Assembly: GCA_023430685.1 (NCBI GenBank)
Contig: JAEYZH010000112.1
Location: forward strand, 1-34,340
Source: Pseudomonadota bacterium
Lineage (GTDB): Bacteria > Pseudomonadota > Gammaproteobacteria > Xanthomonadales > Rhodanobacteraceae
Reading direction: 5' to 3'
Length of the DNA: 34,340 nt
Part shown: positions 1 to 8,472 of the stretch, piece after piece
Numbering within the stretch: position 1 is the stretch's first letter
Layout: the number at the start of each line of letters is the position of its first letter
Notes under the pieces: generated by a model
Database searches by the model: none
The model's input: only the letters and a program-made list of their open reading frames with translations
Told to the model about the DNA's origin: nothing
Made by a program: the position numbers and the translations under genes

Positions 1-494
1 GGGCCGGCGCGCGCGAGTATTCGACGATCACGAACATCAGCGATTACGCGCTGCACGCCGGGCACGCCGACTGCGGCCAGCAGACGCTGCTGCTGATCAC
101 GCTGCTCCGGCTCAACGGCATACCGGCGCGCTGGCAATCGGGCATGGTCTGGTCCGATGGCGACTACGACAACCTGCACGACTGGGGCCAGCTCTGGATC
201 GAGCCGCATGGCTGGATCCCGATGGACGTGACGACCGGGCGCCTCGAAAGCGACGATCCTGCGATCGCGGGGTTCTACCTCGGCGGCATCGACGCCTACC
301 GGATTGCATTCAACGACGACATCGGCGGCGACTTCACGCCGCGCAAGACGCATTTCCGCTCGGACACCGTCGACTCGCAACGCGGCGAGGTCGAGTGGCG
401 CGACGGCAACCTGTACTACGACCAGTGGGATTACGCCTTCGACGCCAGGTTGATTCCGGCGTCGGGCGACCCTGCGGGCGAAGCGGGCGAATAG
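1..494 (+). CDS. Transglutaminase-like domain protein, C-terminal part
   Basis: This reading frame is open from the first bases of the window and ends with TAG at 492-494, so only the C-terminal part (about 163 residues) is present. The papain-like triad of the transglutaminase-core family is visible: Cys in ADCGQQTLLL (codon 72-74), His in LHDWGQLW (codon 177-179) and Asp in WIPMDV (codon 225-227). Family members are usually exported or membrane-attached proteases or amide-bond-modifying enzymes; the substrate cannot be told from this fragment. The stretch after the triad (DIGGDF, WRDGNLYYDQWDYAFD) is typical of the C-terminal tail of such proteins. The gene lies 44 bp upstream of the TonB-dependent receptor gene in the same direction and may be co-transcribed with it. 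Confidence 0.85.
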   Translation, partial: AGAREYSTITNISDYALHAGHADCGQQTLLLITLLRLNGIPARWQSGMVWSDGDYDNLHDWGQLWIEPHGWIPMDVTTGRLESDDPAIAGFYLGGIDAYRIAFNDDIGGDFTPRKTHFRSDTVDSQRGEVEWRDGNLYYDQWDYAFDARLIPASGDPAGEAGE

Positions 495-538
495 CGGCAC
501 ACAAGACGCGGCATCCACACTTCGAGGGGAGGATCGAG

Positions 539-3499
539 ATGGGCAACGAAACACGCGCTCTGCGCAAGACCGCACTCAGCATCGCGCTCGGCGCATGCCT
601 TGCGATACTCGCCGTTCCGCCCGCGCTGGCGGCCAACAACGATGGCTCGGTCGTCGGTCGCACGGCATCGGGCGCCACCGTGACGATCACGAACCCGTCG
701 ACCGGCTTCACGCGCTCGGTCACCGCCGACAGCGAGGGCAACTACCGGTTCCCGTTCCTGCCGGTCGGCGAATACGAGCTGCAGTCGGCCGGCGGCGCCA
801 CGATCCCGGTGACGGTGAGCCTCGGCAACGCGACCACGGTGAACATCGGCTCGGCCGCGACGCTCGAGACCGTGACCGTCACCGGCTCGAGCGTGGCCGC
901 GGTGGTCGACGTGACCTCGGTCGAGAGCGCGACCAACGTGACGCGCGAGGAACTCGCGCGCCTGCCCGTGGAACGCGATCCGCTCTCGGTCGCGCTGCTC
1001 GCGCCGGGCCTGACCAAGGGCGAGTTCGGCGGCGTCTCGTTCGGCGGTTCCTCGGTCGCCGAGAACTCGGTCTACATCAACGGCCTCAACGTGACCGACT
1101 TCTACAATCGCGTCGGGTTCTCGTCGGTGCCGTTCGCGTTCTACAAGGAGTTCCAGGTCAAGACCGGCGGCTACTCGGTCGAGTTCGGCCGCACCACCGG
1201 CGGCGTCATCAACGCGGTCACGCGTTCGGGCACCAACGAGTTCGAGTTCGGCACCGAGGTCGTGTGGGAGCCCGCGTTCGCGCAGGCCGAGGGCGACGAC
1301 CACTACGATGCCGACGGCAACCCGTACTACATCGCGAGCCACGACGAGTACGATCGCTACAGCGCGAACTTCTACGCGTCCGGTCCGATCGTCAAGGACA
1401 AGCTGTTCTTCTTCGCGCTCTACGAGATGCGCGACTACCAGCCGACCAACACCACGAGCACCGGCAACCTGCTGAACAAGGGCGATTCCGACGACGGGTT
1501 CTGGGGCGCCAAGGTCGACTGGCAGATCAGCGACAGCCACCTGCTCGAGCTGCTCGCATTCTCCGACGGCAACAGCGAAGCGACCGACATCTACCGCTTC
1601 GACGTCGATTCGGGCGAGCGCGGCGCGTACACGAACACGCGCTTCATCGACAACGGCGGCAAGAACTGGTCGGGCACCTATACGGGCTACCTCACCGACA
1701 CGTTCTCGGTGAAGGCGATGTACGGCAAGAACGAACGCGAATTCGCGCAGTCGAGCCTCAACGACATCAATTGCAGCCGCATCCGCGACCTGCGCGAGGT
1801 CGGCGACGGCGACATCGGCTGCACCAGCAGCTCGACCGTGGCCGAACGCGTGGACGACCGCGAGGCCGCGCGCCTCGACTTCGAATGGACGCTCGGCGAC
1901 CACCTGCTGCGCTTCGGGCTCGACCATGAGGTCAATACCTCCAACCACCAGCAGTACTACCCCGGCGACCGCCTGCTCTATGAAATCCGCGACACCTCGC
2001 CCGGCGCGACGCTCGCCAACGGCGGCGTCGTCCCGGACGGCGTGACGGCGTACGTGCGCACGCGCACGAACGAGGTGAACGGCGAGTTCGAGTCGATCAA
2101 CAGCGCGTACTACCTCGAGGACAACTGGTCCATCACGCCCAACTTCGTGCTCAACGCGGGCGTGCGCCTCGAGGCATTCGACAACAAGAACTCCGATGGC
2201 GCGAGCTACATCAAGATCGACGACATGGTCGCGCCGCGGTTCGGCTTCTCGTGGGACACCAGCGGCGACGGTCGTTCCAAGCTGTTCGGCAACCTCGGGC
2301 GCTATTTCCTGCCGGTCGCCAACGTGATCAACATCAAGCAGGCCGGCGGCTTCTTCGACGAGCGCACATTCTACGCGTTCAACGGGCTCGAGGAATTCGA
2401 GTACAACGGCAACACCTACCAGCGCCCGATCCTCGGCGAACAGATCGGCCCGGTCGACAACTCGCAGGGTGACGGCACCGTCGGCGACCTGCGCGGCGAA
2501 GTCGACCGGGACATGGATCCGGTCTACCAGGACGAGCTGATCCTCGGTTTCCAGTCGATGATCGACGACAAGTGGTCGTGGGGCGTGCGCGGGACCTACC
2601 GCAAGCTGCACAACGCGATCGACGATCTCGAGCTGACCTCGAACGGCATCCTCTGCGACGGCGAGCCCGGCTACATCGGCTACATCATGGGCAATCCCGG
2701 GCGCGACGCGACGGTCTACACCGATACCGACTGCGACGGCGAGCCCGACGGCTACGTCACGATCGATACCTCGCGCGCGGGCTGGGCGCTGTACGACGAC
2801 GACGGCAACTACATCGGCGAGACCGGCTTTTCCGAACCGCGGCGCACCTACAAGGCGCTGGAGTTCCAGATCGACCGCATCTGGGACGACCGCTGGGCGT
2901 TCAACGCCTCGTACACGCTCGCGTTCAACGAAGGCAATGCGGAAGGCCCGGTCAATTCCGACACCGACTTTTCCGACACCGGTCGCACCGAGAACTTCGA
3001 CGACCCGTGGGTGAACTACGGCGGATACGGCTACCTGCCGAACGACCGACGCCACACGTTCAAGTTCCGCGGCGCCTACGCGCTCGGCGAGCACTGGCAG
3101 CTCGGTGGCACGATGGTCGCGCAGTCGGGTCGCCCGGTGAATGCGTTCGGCGTCGGCAATCCGTTCGACGGCACCAACTACCACAGCAACTTCATCTGCG
3201 TGGCGAACTGCACGGCCGACAATCCGTCCGAGCGCGTGTACGAGCGCAGTCCGCGCGGTTCGGGCGGCCGCCTGCCGTGGACCTACGACCTCGGGCTCAA
3301 CGTGACCTACCTGCACTCGTTCGGCGACACCAACCTGCGCGCGAAGCTCGCGGTCTACAACCTGCTCGACCAGCAGCGCGTGATCGAAGTCGACGACGAA
3401 CTCGAATCGGACATCGGCTTCATCAACCCGACGTATCGGCGCGGCACCAGCTACCAGTCGCCGCGCTACGCACAGTTCACTGTCACGCTGGACTTCTGA
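539..3499 (+). CDS. Oar-like TonB-dependent outer-membrane receptor
   Basis: A 986-residue protein. The ATG at 539 is chosen because a GGGGAGG-type ribosome site lies just upstream and a clean signal peptide follows (LSIALGACLAILAVPPALA, cleavage near residue 31). Residues about 37-95 form a carboxypeptidase-regulatory-like beta sandwich (SVTADSEGNYRFPFLPVGEY). A plug domain follows (YINGLNVTDFYNRVGF, EFGRTTGGVINAVTRSGTNE), then a long beta barrel ending in the outer-membrane-type terminus FTVTLDF. The regulatory domain plus plug plus barrel is the layout of the Oar family, which imports or binds peptides and other large ligands across the outer membrane using TonB energy. The substrate is unknown. 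The peptide-cleaving enzymes encoded downstream make a peptide ligand plausible, but this is inference. A perfect terminator closes the gene. Confidence 0.93.
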   Translation: MGNETRALRKTALSIALGACLAILAVPPALAANNDGSVVGRTASGATVTITNPSTGFTRSVTADSEGNYRFPFLPVGEYELQSAGGATIPVTVSLGNATTVNIGSAATLETVTVTGSSVAAVVDVTSVESATNVTREELARLPVERDPLSVALLAPGLTKGEFGGVSFGGSSVAENSVYINGLNVTDFYNRVGFSSVPFAFYKEFQVKTGGYSVEFGRTTGGVINAVTRSGTNEFEFGTEVVWEPAFAQAEGDDHYDADGNPYYIASHDEYDRYSANFYASGPIVKDKLFFFALYEMRDYQPTNTTSTGNLLNKGDSDDGFWGAKVDWQISDSHLLELLAFSDGNSEATDIYRFDVDSGERGAYTNTRFIDNGGKNWSGTYTGYLTDTFSVKAMYGKNEREFAQSSLNDINCSRIRDLREVGDGDIGCTSSSTVAERVDDREAARLDFEWTLGDHLLRFGLDHEVNTSNHQQYYPGDRLLYEIRDTSPGATLANGGVVPDGVTAYVRTRTNEVNGEFESINSAYYLEDNWSITPNFVLNAGVRLEAFDNKNSDGASYIKIDDMVAPRFGFSWDTSGDGRSKLFGNLGRYFLPVANVINIKQAGGFFDERTFYAFNGLEEFEYNGNTYQRPILGEQIGPVDNSQGDGTVGDLRGEVDRDMDPVYQDELILGFQSMIDDKWSWGVRGTYRKLHNAIDDLELTSNGILCDGEPGYIGYIMGNPGRDATVYTDTDCDGEPDGYVTIDTSRAGWALYDDDGNYIGETGFSEPRRTYKALEFQIDRIWDDRWAFNASYTLAFNEGNAEGPVNSDTDFSDTGRTENFDDPWVNYGGYGYLPNDRRHTFKFRGAYALGEHWQLGGTMVAQSGRPVNAFGVGNPFDGTNYHSNFICVANCTADNPSERVYERSPRGSGGRLPWTYDLGLNVTYLHSFGDTNLRAKLAVYNLLDQQRVIEVDDELESDIGFINPTYRRGTSYQSPRYAQFTVTLDF

Positions 3500-3511
3500 G
3501 GGTTGCTCTCC

Positions 3512-3546
3512 GCGGCGGCCCGGGGTGGGCCGCCGCTTTTTTTTTT
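3512..3546 (+). terminator. Intrinsic terminator after the TonB receptor gene
   Basis: A perfect 10-bp GC-only stem (3512-3521 pairs with 3527-3536) with the 5-nt loop GGGGT is followed by ten T residues (3537-3546). It starts 12 bp after the receptor stop codon. It separates the receptor gene from the decarboxylase cluster, so the latter needs its own promoter between 3547 and 3620. Confidence 0.95.
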
Positions 3547-3620
3547 GCCGCTCGCGGAACCTTGCATGCGGCACGCGAGGAACGCACGTGACGCGGCGGG
3601 ACCACGATGGCGAGGCCCGG

Positions 3621-4907
3621 ATGACCCGATCGAGGCAGGGCTCGGAGGCGACCGCGGGCGCGCAGCCGTGCGTCGACCACTTCGACATCGACTTCGACGC
3701 GCTCGCCGCGAAACTCGGCACGCCGCTGCACGCCTATTCGGCGCCCGCGGTCGAGGCGCGCATCGCGGAGCTGCAGCGTGCGCTGCGCGGCCTCGACGCG
3801 CTTGCCTGCTACGCCGTCAAGGCGAACGGCAGCATGGCCATATTGCGCCTGGTCGCCGAGGCCGGGTTCGGCGCGGACATCGTCTCGACCGGCGAACTGC
3901 GGCGTGCGCTGGGCGCCGGGATCGCGTCCTCGCGCATCGTGTTCTCCGGCGTCGGCAAGACCGCGGGCGAGATCGCCGAAGCGCTGGCCGCGCGCATCCT
4001 GCGCTTCAACGTCGAGTCGCGCGATGAGCTGGATACCCTGCAGCACGTGGCCGCGCGCATGGGCATGGTGGCCGACGCGTCCGCGCGCGTGAACCCCGAC
4101 GTCGATGCGCGCACGCACGAGAACATCTCGACCGGCAGGTCCGGCAACAAGTTCGGCGTCGCGATCGACGAGGCGCGGCGGTGGTTCGACGAGTCGGCCG
4201 CGCGCCCGAACGTGCGTCTCGACGGCCTGCACGTGCACATCGGCTCGCAGATCCTCGACCCGCAGCCGTTCCGCGATGCCTACGCGCGCGTGGCCGCGTT
4301 TTGGCGCGAGCTCATCGCCGACGGTCATGCGATCCGCAGCATCGACGTCGGCGGTGGCCTCGGCGTCGCCTATCGCCGCGATCGCGAGCGCACGCCGGCC
4401 GCGAGCGTGCAGGTGGATGCGATGCGCGAGGCGTTCCGTGGTTTCGATGGCCGCCTCCTGCTCGAACCCGGTCGCTGGCTGGTCGCCGAGGCAGGCGTGC
4501 TGCTGACGCGCGTGATCCGTACCAAGGAAGACGGCGGACGCCACTTCCTCGTCGTCGACGCTGCGATGAACGACCTGCAGCGCCCGAGCCTGTACGATGC
4601 CTGGCACGAGCTAGAGCCCGTGCAGGCGCGCTCGCGGCGCCTGCGCTATGACGTGGTCGGGCCCATCTGCGAAACCAGCGACACCTTCGCGCGGGATCGC
4701 GAACTGCCCGAGTGCGTCGCCGGCGACCTGTTGCTGTTCCGTACGACCGGGGCCTATGGCGCATCGATGGCCTCCACCTACAATTCGCGACCACTGGCCG
4801 CGGAGGTGATGCTCGACCAGGGCCGCTACGCGGTGGTGCGCGCGCGCCAGACCTTCGAGCAGATGATCGCGGGCGAATCGCCGGCGCAGGAGTGGCTTAC
4901 GACATGA
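3621..4907 (+). CDS. lysA: Diaminopimelate decarboxylase-type PLP enzyme
   Basis: A 428-residue fold-III PLP decarboxylase. Residue landmarks are the PLP lysine in CYAVKAN (K67), the HIGSQ motif (about 206), the glycine-rich phosphate loop DVGGGLG, EPGR (about 282), the substrate-binding C350-E351 in GPICETSDTF, and GAYGASM (about 379). All agree with meso-diaminopimelate decarboxylase, the last step of lysine synthesis. ATG 3621 has GAGG five bases upstream; GTG 3588 with GAGG seven bases upstream is an alternative that adds 11 residues. The stop overlaps the next gene as ATGA, so translation is coupled to an exported dipeptidase, an odd partner for a housekeeping lysA. In Xanthomonas, lysA activity resides in a LysA-aspartokinase fusion, so this may be a second copy. 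A related D-lysine/D-ornithine decarboxylase specificity cannot be excluded. Confidence 0.9.
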   Translation: MTRSRQGSEATAGAQPCVDHFDIDFDALAAKLGTPLHAYSAPAVEARIAELQRALRGLDALACYAVKANGSMAILRLVAEAGFGADIVSTGELRRALGAGIASSRIVFSGVGKTAGEIAEALAARILRFNVESRDELDTLQHVAARMGMVADASARVNPDVDARTHENISTGRSGNKFGVAIDEARRWFDESAARPNVRLDGLHVHIGSQILDPQPFRDAYARVAAFWRELIADGHAIRSIDVGGGLGVAYRRDRERTPAASVQVDAMREAFRGFDGRLLLEPGRWLVAEAGVLLTRVIRTKEDGGRHFLVVDAAMNDLQRPSLYDAWHELEPVQARSRRLRYDVVGPICETSDTFARDRELPECVAGDLLLFRTTGAYGASMASTYNSRPLAAEVMLDQGRYAVVRARQTFEQMIAGESPAQEWLTT

Positions 4908-6136
4908 CCCACGCATTCCGATGGCTGGCCGCGCTGGTGCTGGCGTGCGCCGTATCCGGCTGCGGCGCGCGCACGCGCCGTGCGGTTCCCGCACCACTCA
5001 CGCTCGACACCCACGTCGACATCCCGTCCGACTACATGCGCGATGCGCGGTACGACGTCGGCCGCGACAGCGCGCTGCGCGTCGATCTCGGCAAGATGGA
5101 ACGCGGCGGCCTCGACGCCGCGTTCTTCGTCGTCTACGTGGGGCAGGGCGCGCTGGACCCGGCCGGCTATGCCGACGCGGTCGCGCAGGCCGAGCGCAAG
5201 TATTCCGCGATCGCGTTGATGCTCGAACGCCATCCCGACCGCATCCGGGCCGCGCGCTCGCCGTCGGATGTCGCGGCCAACCATGCCGCCGGCGTCCTGT
5301 CGGCGATGATCGGGATCGAGAACGCCTACTCGCTCGGCCACGAACTCGCGCGCCTCGATGCCGCCTACGCGCGCGGGGCACGCTATGTCGGCCTCGTCCA
5401 CGTTGGCGACAACGATGTCTGCACGAGCTCCCAGCCCGACGTGGAGCATGGCGAGGCCGCGATCGCGATGACCGGGCTCACGGGCTTCGGCCGCGAAGTC
5501 GTGCGGCGTGCCAACCGGCTCGGCATGATGGTCGACGTCTCGCATGCGTCCGACGCCTGCGTGCGCGACGTGCTCGCGGCGAGCGCCGCGCCGGTGATCG
5601 CCTCGCATTCGTCCGCGCGCGCGCTCGTCGACCACCCGCGCAACCTGCCCGACGACCTGCTGCGCGCGATCGCGGCGAGCGGCGGCGTCGTGCAGGCCGT
5701 CGCCTACAAGGAGTTCCTCAAGGTCGATCCTGCACGCAAGGCGGCCGAGGAGGCGCTCGGCAAGGACGTCGCCCGGCTCGTGGGCGATCCCGAGTACGAC
5801 AGCGAGAAGCACGACGAACTGCCCGCCCATGTCGAGGGCATGCGACGCATCGAGGCGCAGCATCCGCTCGCGACGCTCGAGCACCTGCTCGACCATGTCG
5901 AGCACATCGCGAAGGTCGCCGGCATCGACCACGTCGGCATCGCGTCCGACTTCGACGGTGGTGGCGCGGTGACCGGCTGGATGGACGCCTCCGAAACCCG
6001 CAACGTCACCGAGGGCCTGCGTCGACGCGGGTTCTCCGAGGCCGACATCGCGAAGATCTGGAGCGGCAACCTGCTGCGCGTGTGGTCGGACGCCGAACGC
6101 ATCGGTCGCGAGATGCAACGCGGAGTCGCGCGGTGA
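4904..6136 (+). CDS. Membrane dipeptidase (peptidase M19) lipoprotein
   Basis: A 410-residue protein starting in an ATGA overlap with lysA. A lipoprotein signal is visible, with lipobox VSGC and C20 as the modified cysteine. The dinuclear-zinc ligands of the renal-dipeptidase family are present: H37 and D39 in LDTHVDIP, the bridging Glu in MIGIENAY (about 139), His in DVSHASD, His in IASHSSARALVDHPRN, and Asp in GIASDFDGGG. The family cleaves dipeptides and tolerates a D-residue at the C-terminal position. The protein should act in the periplasm, anchored to a membrane. The stop overlaps the next start as GTGA, so it is translationally coupled on both sides. Confidence 0.93.
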   Translation: MTHAFRWLAALVLACAVSGCGARTRRAVPAPLTLDTHVDIPSDYMRDARYDVGRDSALRVDLGKMERGGLDAAFFVVYVGQGALDPAGYADAVAQAERKYSAIALMLERHPDRIRAARSPSDVAANHAAGVLSAMIGIENAYSLGHELARLDAAYARGARYVGLVHVGDNDVCTSSQPDVEHGEAAIAMTGLTGFGREVVRRANRLGMMVDVSHASDACVRDVLAASAAPVIASHSSARALVDHPRNLPDDLLRAIAASGGVVQAVAYKEFLKVDPARKAAEEALGKDVARLVGDPEYDSEKHDELPAHVEGMRRIEAQHPLATLEHLLDHVEHIAKVAGIDHVGIASDFDGGGAVTGWMDASETRNVTEGLRRRGFSEADIAKIWSGNLLRVWSDAERIGREMQRGVAR

Positions 6137-7689
6137 GCCGCGTCGGCGCGCTGTGCATCGCGGCTCTCGCGGCCACGCTCGCCTGCCTGCCTTCCCGGGC
6201 CGTGGCCGCCGAGCGCGCCGCGATCGACCGGATCTTCGACGACCTCGTCGCACGCTACGCGCTTCCCGGCCTCGCAGTCGGCGTGATCGAGGACGGCGAG
6301 GTCACCTACCTCCGCACCGCGGGTGAGCGCATCGTGGGCTCGGGCGAGGAGATCACGCCGCGCACGCTGTTCAAGATCGCGTCGAACAGCAAGGCGATGA
6401 CCGCCGCGCTGCTCGCGCGGCTCGTCGACGCGGGCAAGCTGCGCTGGGACGACCTGGTCACCCGGCACCTGCCGCAGTTCCGGATGTTCGACCCCTGGGT
6501 CACGCGCAACATGCAGGTGCGCGACCTGCTCGTTCACAACAGCGGCCTGCCCGAGGGCGGCGGCGACCTCATGCTGTGGCCGGAGCCGAATGCGTTCACG
6601 CGCGCGGACATCCTGGCCGGACTCGCGCATATCCGGCCCGCCTACAGCTTCCGCTCGGGCTACGCCTACGACAACCTGCTCTACGTCGTGGCCGGCGAAG
6701 TCGCGGCCGCGGCAGGCGGCGCGTCGTACGAAGACCTCGTCAGGCGCGAGCTGTTCGAGCCGCTCGGCCTCGGCTGCCGCGTCGGCAGCTGGCGCAGTCG
6801 CGCCGGCGACGACGTCGCGCAACCGCACATGCGCAAGGGCGATCGCAACGTCGTGCTCGGCGCGGACCGCGACATCGTCCCCGCGATTACGTCGGCCGCG
6901 GCCGGTGGCATCCGCTGCAGCCTCGAGGACATGCTCGCATGGGCGCGCAACTGGCTCGCGCCCGATGCGCGCCAGCTCGAATGGCTGTCCGCGGCGCAGC
7001 GCAGGGAGATGTGGATCCCGCGCACGACGATGCCGGTCTCGGCGCGCAAGCGCGCGTGGGAGAACACGCACTACCACGGCTACGCGCTCGGCTTCCGCGT
7101 CGCCGACAGCGACGGCGAATGGACGGTCTCGCACACGGGCACCTTGTCCGGCATGTATTCGGTGATGATGCTGTTGCCCGATCGCCGCAGCGGCTTCGTG
7201 ATCCTCATCAACGGCGAGGGCAGCCAGGCGCGCACGGTCGGCACCGAGGCCTTGCTGAAATCGCTTACGAGGCCCCGCGACACGCGCCGCGTCGCCGACT
7301 ACGCCGCCGATCTCGCGCGTGATGCCGCGGCCCCGACGCGCAGTCGCGCGCCGGATACGTCCGCGCGGGTGGCGGTGAAGCCGGGCGCGATGCGCGGCCG
7401 GCTCGGGGTCTGGCGAGATCCGTGGTTCGGCGAGGTCGCGATCTGTGCGCGCGATGCGCGGGTGCGATTCGTCGCGGCGAAGTCGCCCCAGCTCGCCGGC
7501 ACGGTGATGCAGGTCGGCGAACGCGCGCTGGTGGACTGGGACAGCGACGCAGCCGACGTCGAAGCCTGGCTCGACTTCGGCAGCGGCGAGCGCGCGGGGA
7601 CGCTCGCGATGGCCAAGGTCGACCCGGATGGCGATTTCAGCTCGGACTACGAGGACCTCGCGTTCACGCGGGTGCGCGACTGTGACTGA
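6133..7689 (+). CDS. Exported serine hydrolase (class C beta-lactamase/DD-peptidase fold) with C-terminal DUF3471-like domain
   Basis: A 518-residue protein. GTG 6133 is chosen because it overlaps the previous stop and is followed at once by a signal peptide (IAALAATLACLPSRAVAA). The active-site signature SxxK is S84-N-S-K87 in IASNSKAM, the second motif is Y179-D-N in GYAYDNLLY, and the third is HTG near residue 334 (VSHTGTLSG). Residues about 420-518 form an extra beta-rich domain (LGVWRDPWFGEVAIC onwards) resembling the DUF3471/lipocalin-like tail of many such hydrolases. The family includes D-aminopeptidases, DD-peptidases, esterases and beta-lactamases, so the substrate is open. Sharing an operon with M19 and VanX-type dipeptidases favours a peptide with D-residues. 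It overlaps the next gene by 8 nt. Confidence 0.9.
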   Translation: MSRVGALCIAALAATLACLPSRAVAAERAAIDRIFDDLVARYALPGLAVGVIEDGEVTYLRTAGERIVGSGEEITPRTLFKIASNSKAMTAALLARLVDAGKLRWDDLVTRHLPQFRMFDPWVTRNMQVRDLLVHNSGLPEGGGDLMLWPEPNAFTRADILAGLAHIRPAYSFRSGYAYDNLLYVVAGEVAAAAGGASYEDLVRRELFEPLGLGCRVGSWRSRAGDDVAQPHMRKGDRNVVLGADRDIVPAITSAAAGGIRCSLEDMLAWARNWLAPDARQLEWLSAAQRREMWIPRTTMPVSARKRAWENTHYHGYALGFRVADSDGEWTVSHTGTLSGMYSVMMLLPDRRSGFVILINGEGSQARTVGTEALLKSLTRPRDTRRVADYAADLARDAAAPTRSRAPDTSARVAVKPGAMRGRLGVWRDPWFGEVAICARDARVRFVAAKSPQLAGTVMQVGERALVDWDSDAADVEAWLDFGSGERAGTLAMAKVDPDGDFSSDYEDLAFTRVRDCD

Positions 7690-8455
7690 GGCGACGGCCG
7701 CGGGGGTCGCATGTGCACCGCTGCGCGCGCGTCGACTGCTCGCGCTCGCGTGCGTCGCGATGCTGCTGCCCGCGTGCGCGACGCGGGTCGCGCGGGCGGT
7801 TGCCGACGAGGCGCCGCGTCTGTCGCAAGCGAAGACCGTGGCCGAAGCCGGCCTGGTCGACATCACCTCGCTCGTGGCCGACATCGCGCTGGACCTGCGC
7901 TATGCGGGCGACGACAACTTCGTCGGCCAGCGCATCGACGGCTACCACGCGGCGCGCTGCTACCTCCTCGCATCGGCCGCACGTGCATTGAGCCAGGTCG
8001 AGCTTGCGCTGCGTGCGCAGGGCTTTCGCCTGAAGCTGTTCGACTGCTACCGGCCGGTGCGCGCGGTGCGCCACTTCGTCGAATGGGCCGGTGATCACGC
8101 GGACCAGCGCATGAAGGCGCACTACTACCCCAACCTCGACAAGTCCGCGCTGCTCGGCGACTACATCGCGCCCGTATCGGGCCACAGCCGCGCGGCGACC
8201 GTCGACCTCGGCCTCATGCGTTGCGACGAGCGCGGCGGCTGCGTCGATCTCGACATGGGCACCGGTTTCGATTTCTTCGACCCGCGTGCGCACACGGACT
8301 CGCCCGCGATCACGGCGGCGCAGCGCGACCATCGGCATCGCCTGCGCGCCGCGATGGAGCAGGGCGGATTCGCGAACTATCCGCTCGAATGGTGGCACTA
8401 CACCTACGCATCGCCCGGCATCGGCAAGCTCCAGTACGACGTGCCGGTGCGCTAG
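7682..8455 (+). CDS. D-alanyl-D-alanine dipeptidase (VanX/DdpX-type, M15D) lipoprotein
   Basis: A 257-residue protein. GTG 7682 lies inside the end of the preceding gene (8-nt overlap) and gives a signal sequence with lipobox LPAC (ACVAMLLPAC). Zinc ligands are H168 and D175 in SGHSRAATVDLGL, and the catalytic Glu and third ligand are E236 and H239 in EWWHYTY, matching VanX H116/D123/E181/H184. YRPVRAVRHF supplies the conserved arginine region. The family hydrolyses D-Ala-D-Ala and similar D,D-dipeptides. With a lipoprotein signal it would work in the periplasm, so it is more likely part of wall-peptide scavenging than vancomycin resistance. No vanHA genes are present. Confidence 0.92.
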   Translation: MTEATAAGVACAPLRARRLLALACVAMLLPACATRVARAVADEAPRLSQAKTVAEAGLVDITSLVADIALDLRYAGDDNFVGQRIDGYHAARCYLLASAARALSQVELALRAQGFRLKLFDCYRPVRAVRHFVEWAGDHADQRMKAHYYPNLDKSALLGDYIAPVSGHSRAATVDLGLMRCDERGGCVDLDMGTGFDFFDPRAHTDSPAITAAQRDHRHRLRAAMEQGGFANYPLEWWHYTYASPGIGKLQYDVPVR

Positions 8456-8472
8456 ACATCAAAGGGCTCCGC

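Noticed and set aside
431..3721. 1096-residue open frame opposite the TonB receptor gene
   Set aside because: It mirrors the receptor gene codon for codon; the Arg/Val/Ala-rich composition and lack of motifs mark it as a GC-driven shadow.
5704..7884. 726-residue minus-strand frame across the dipeptidase and hydrolase genes
   Set aside because: It spans three well-supported plus-strand genes and has no recognisable domain.
7682..8455. Vancomycin resistance determinant
   Set aside because: The VanX-type enzyme carries a lipoprotein signal and there are no vanH, vanA/B or vanRS neighbours, so a scavenging role fits better.
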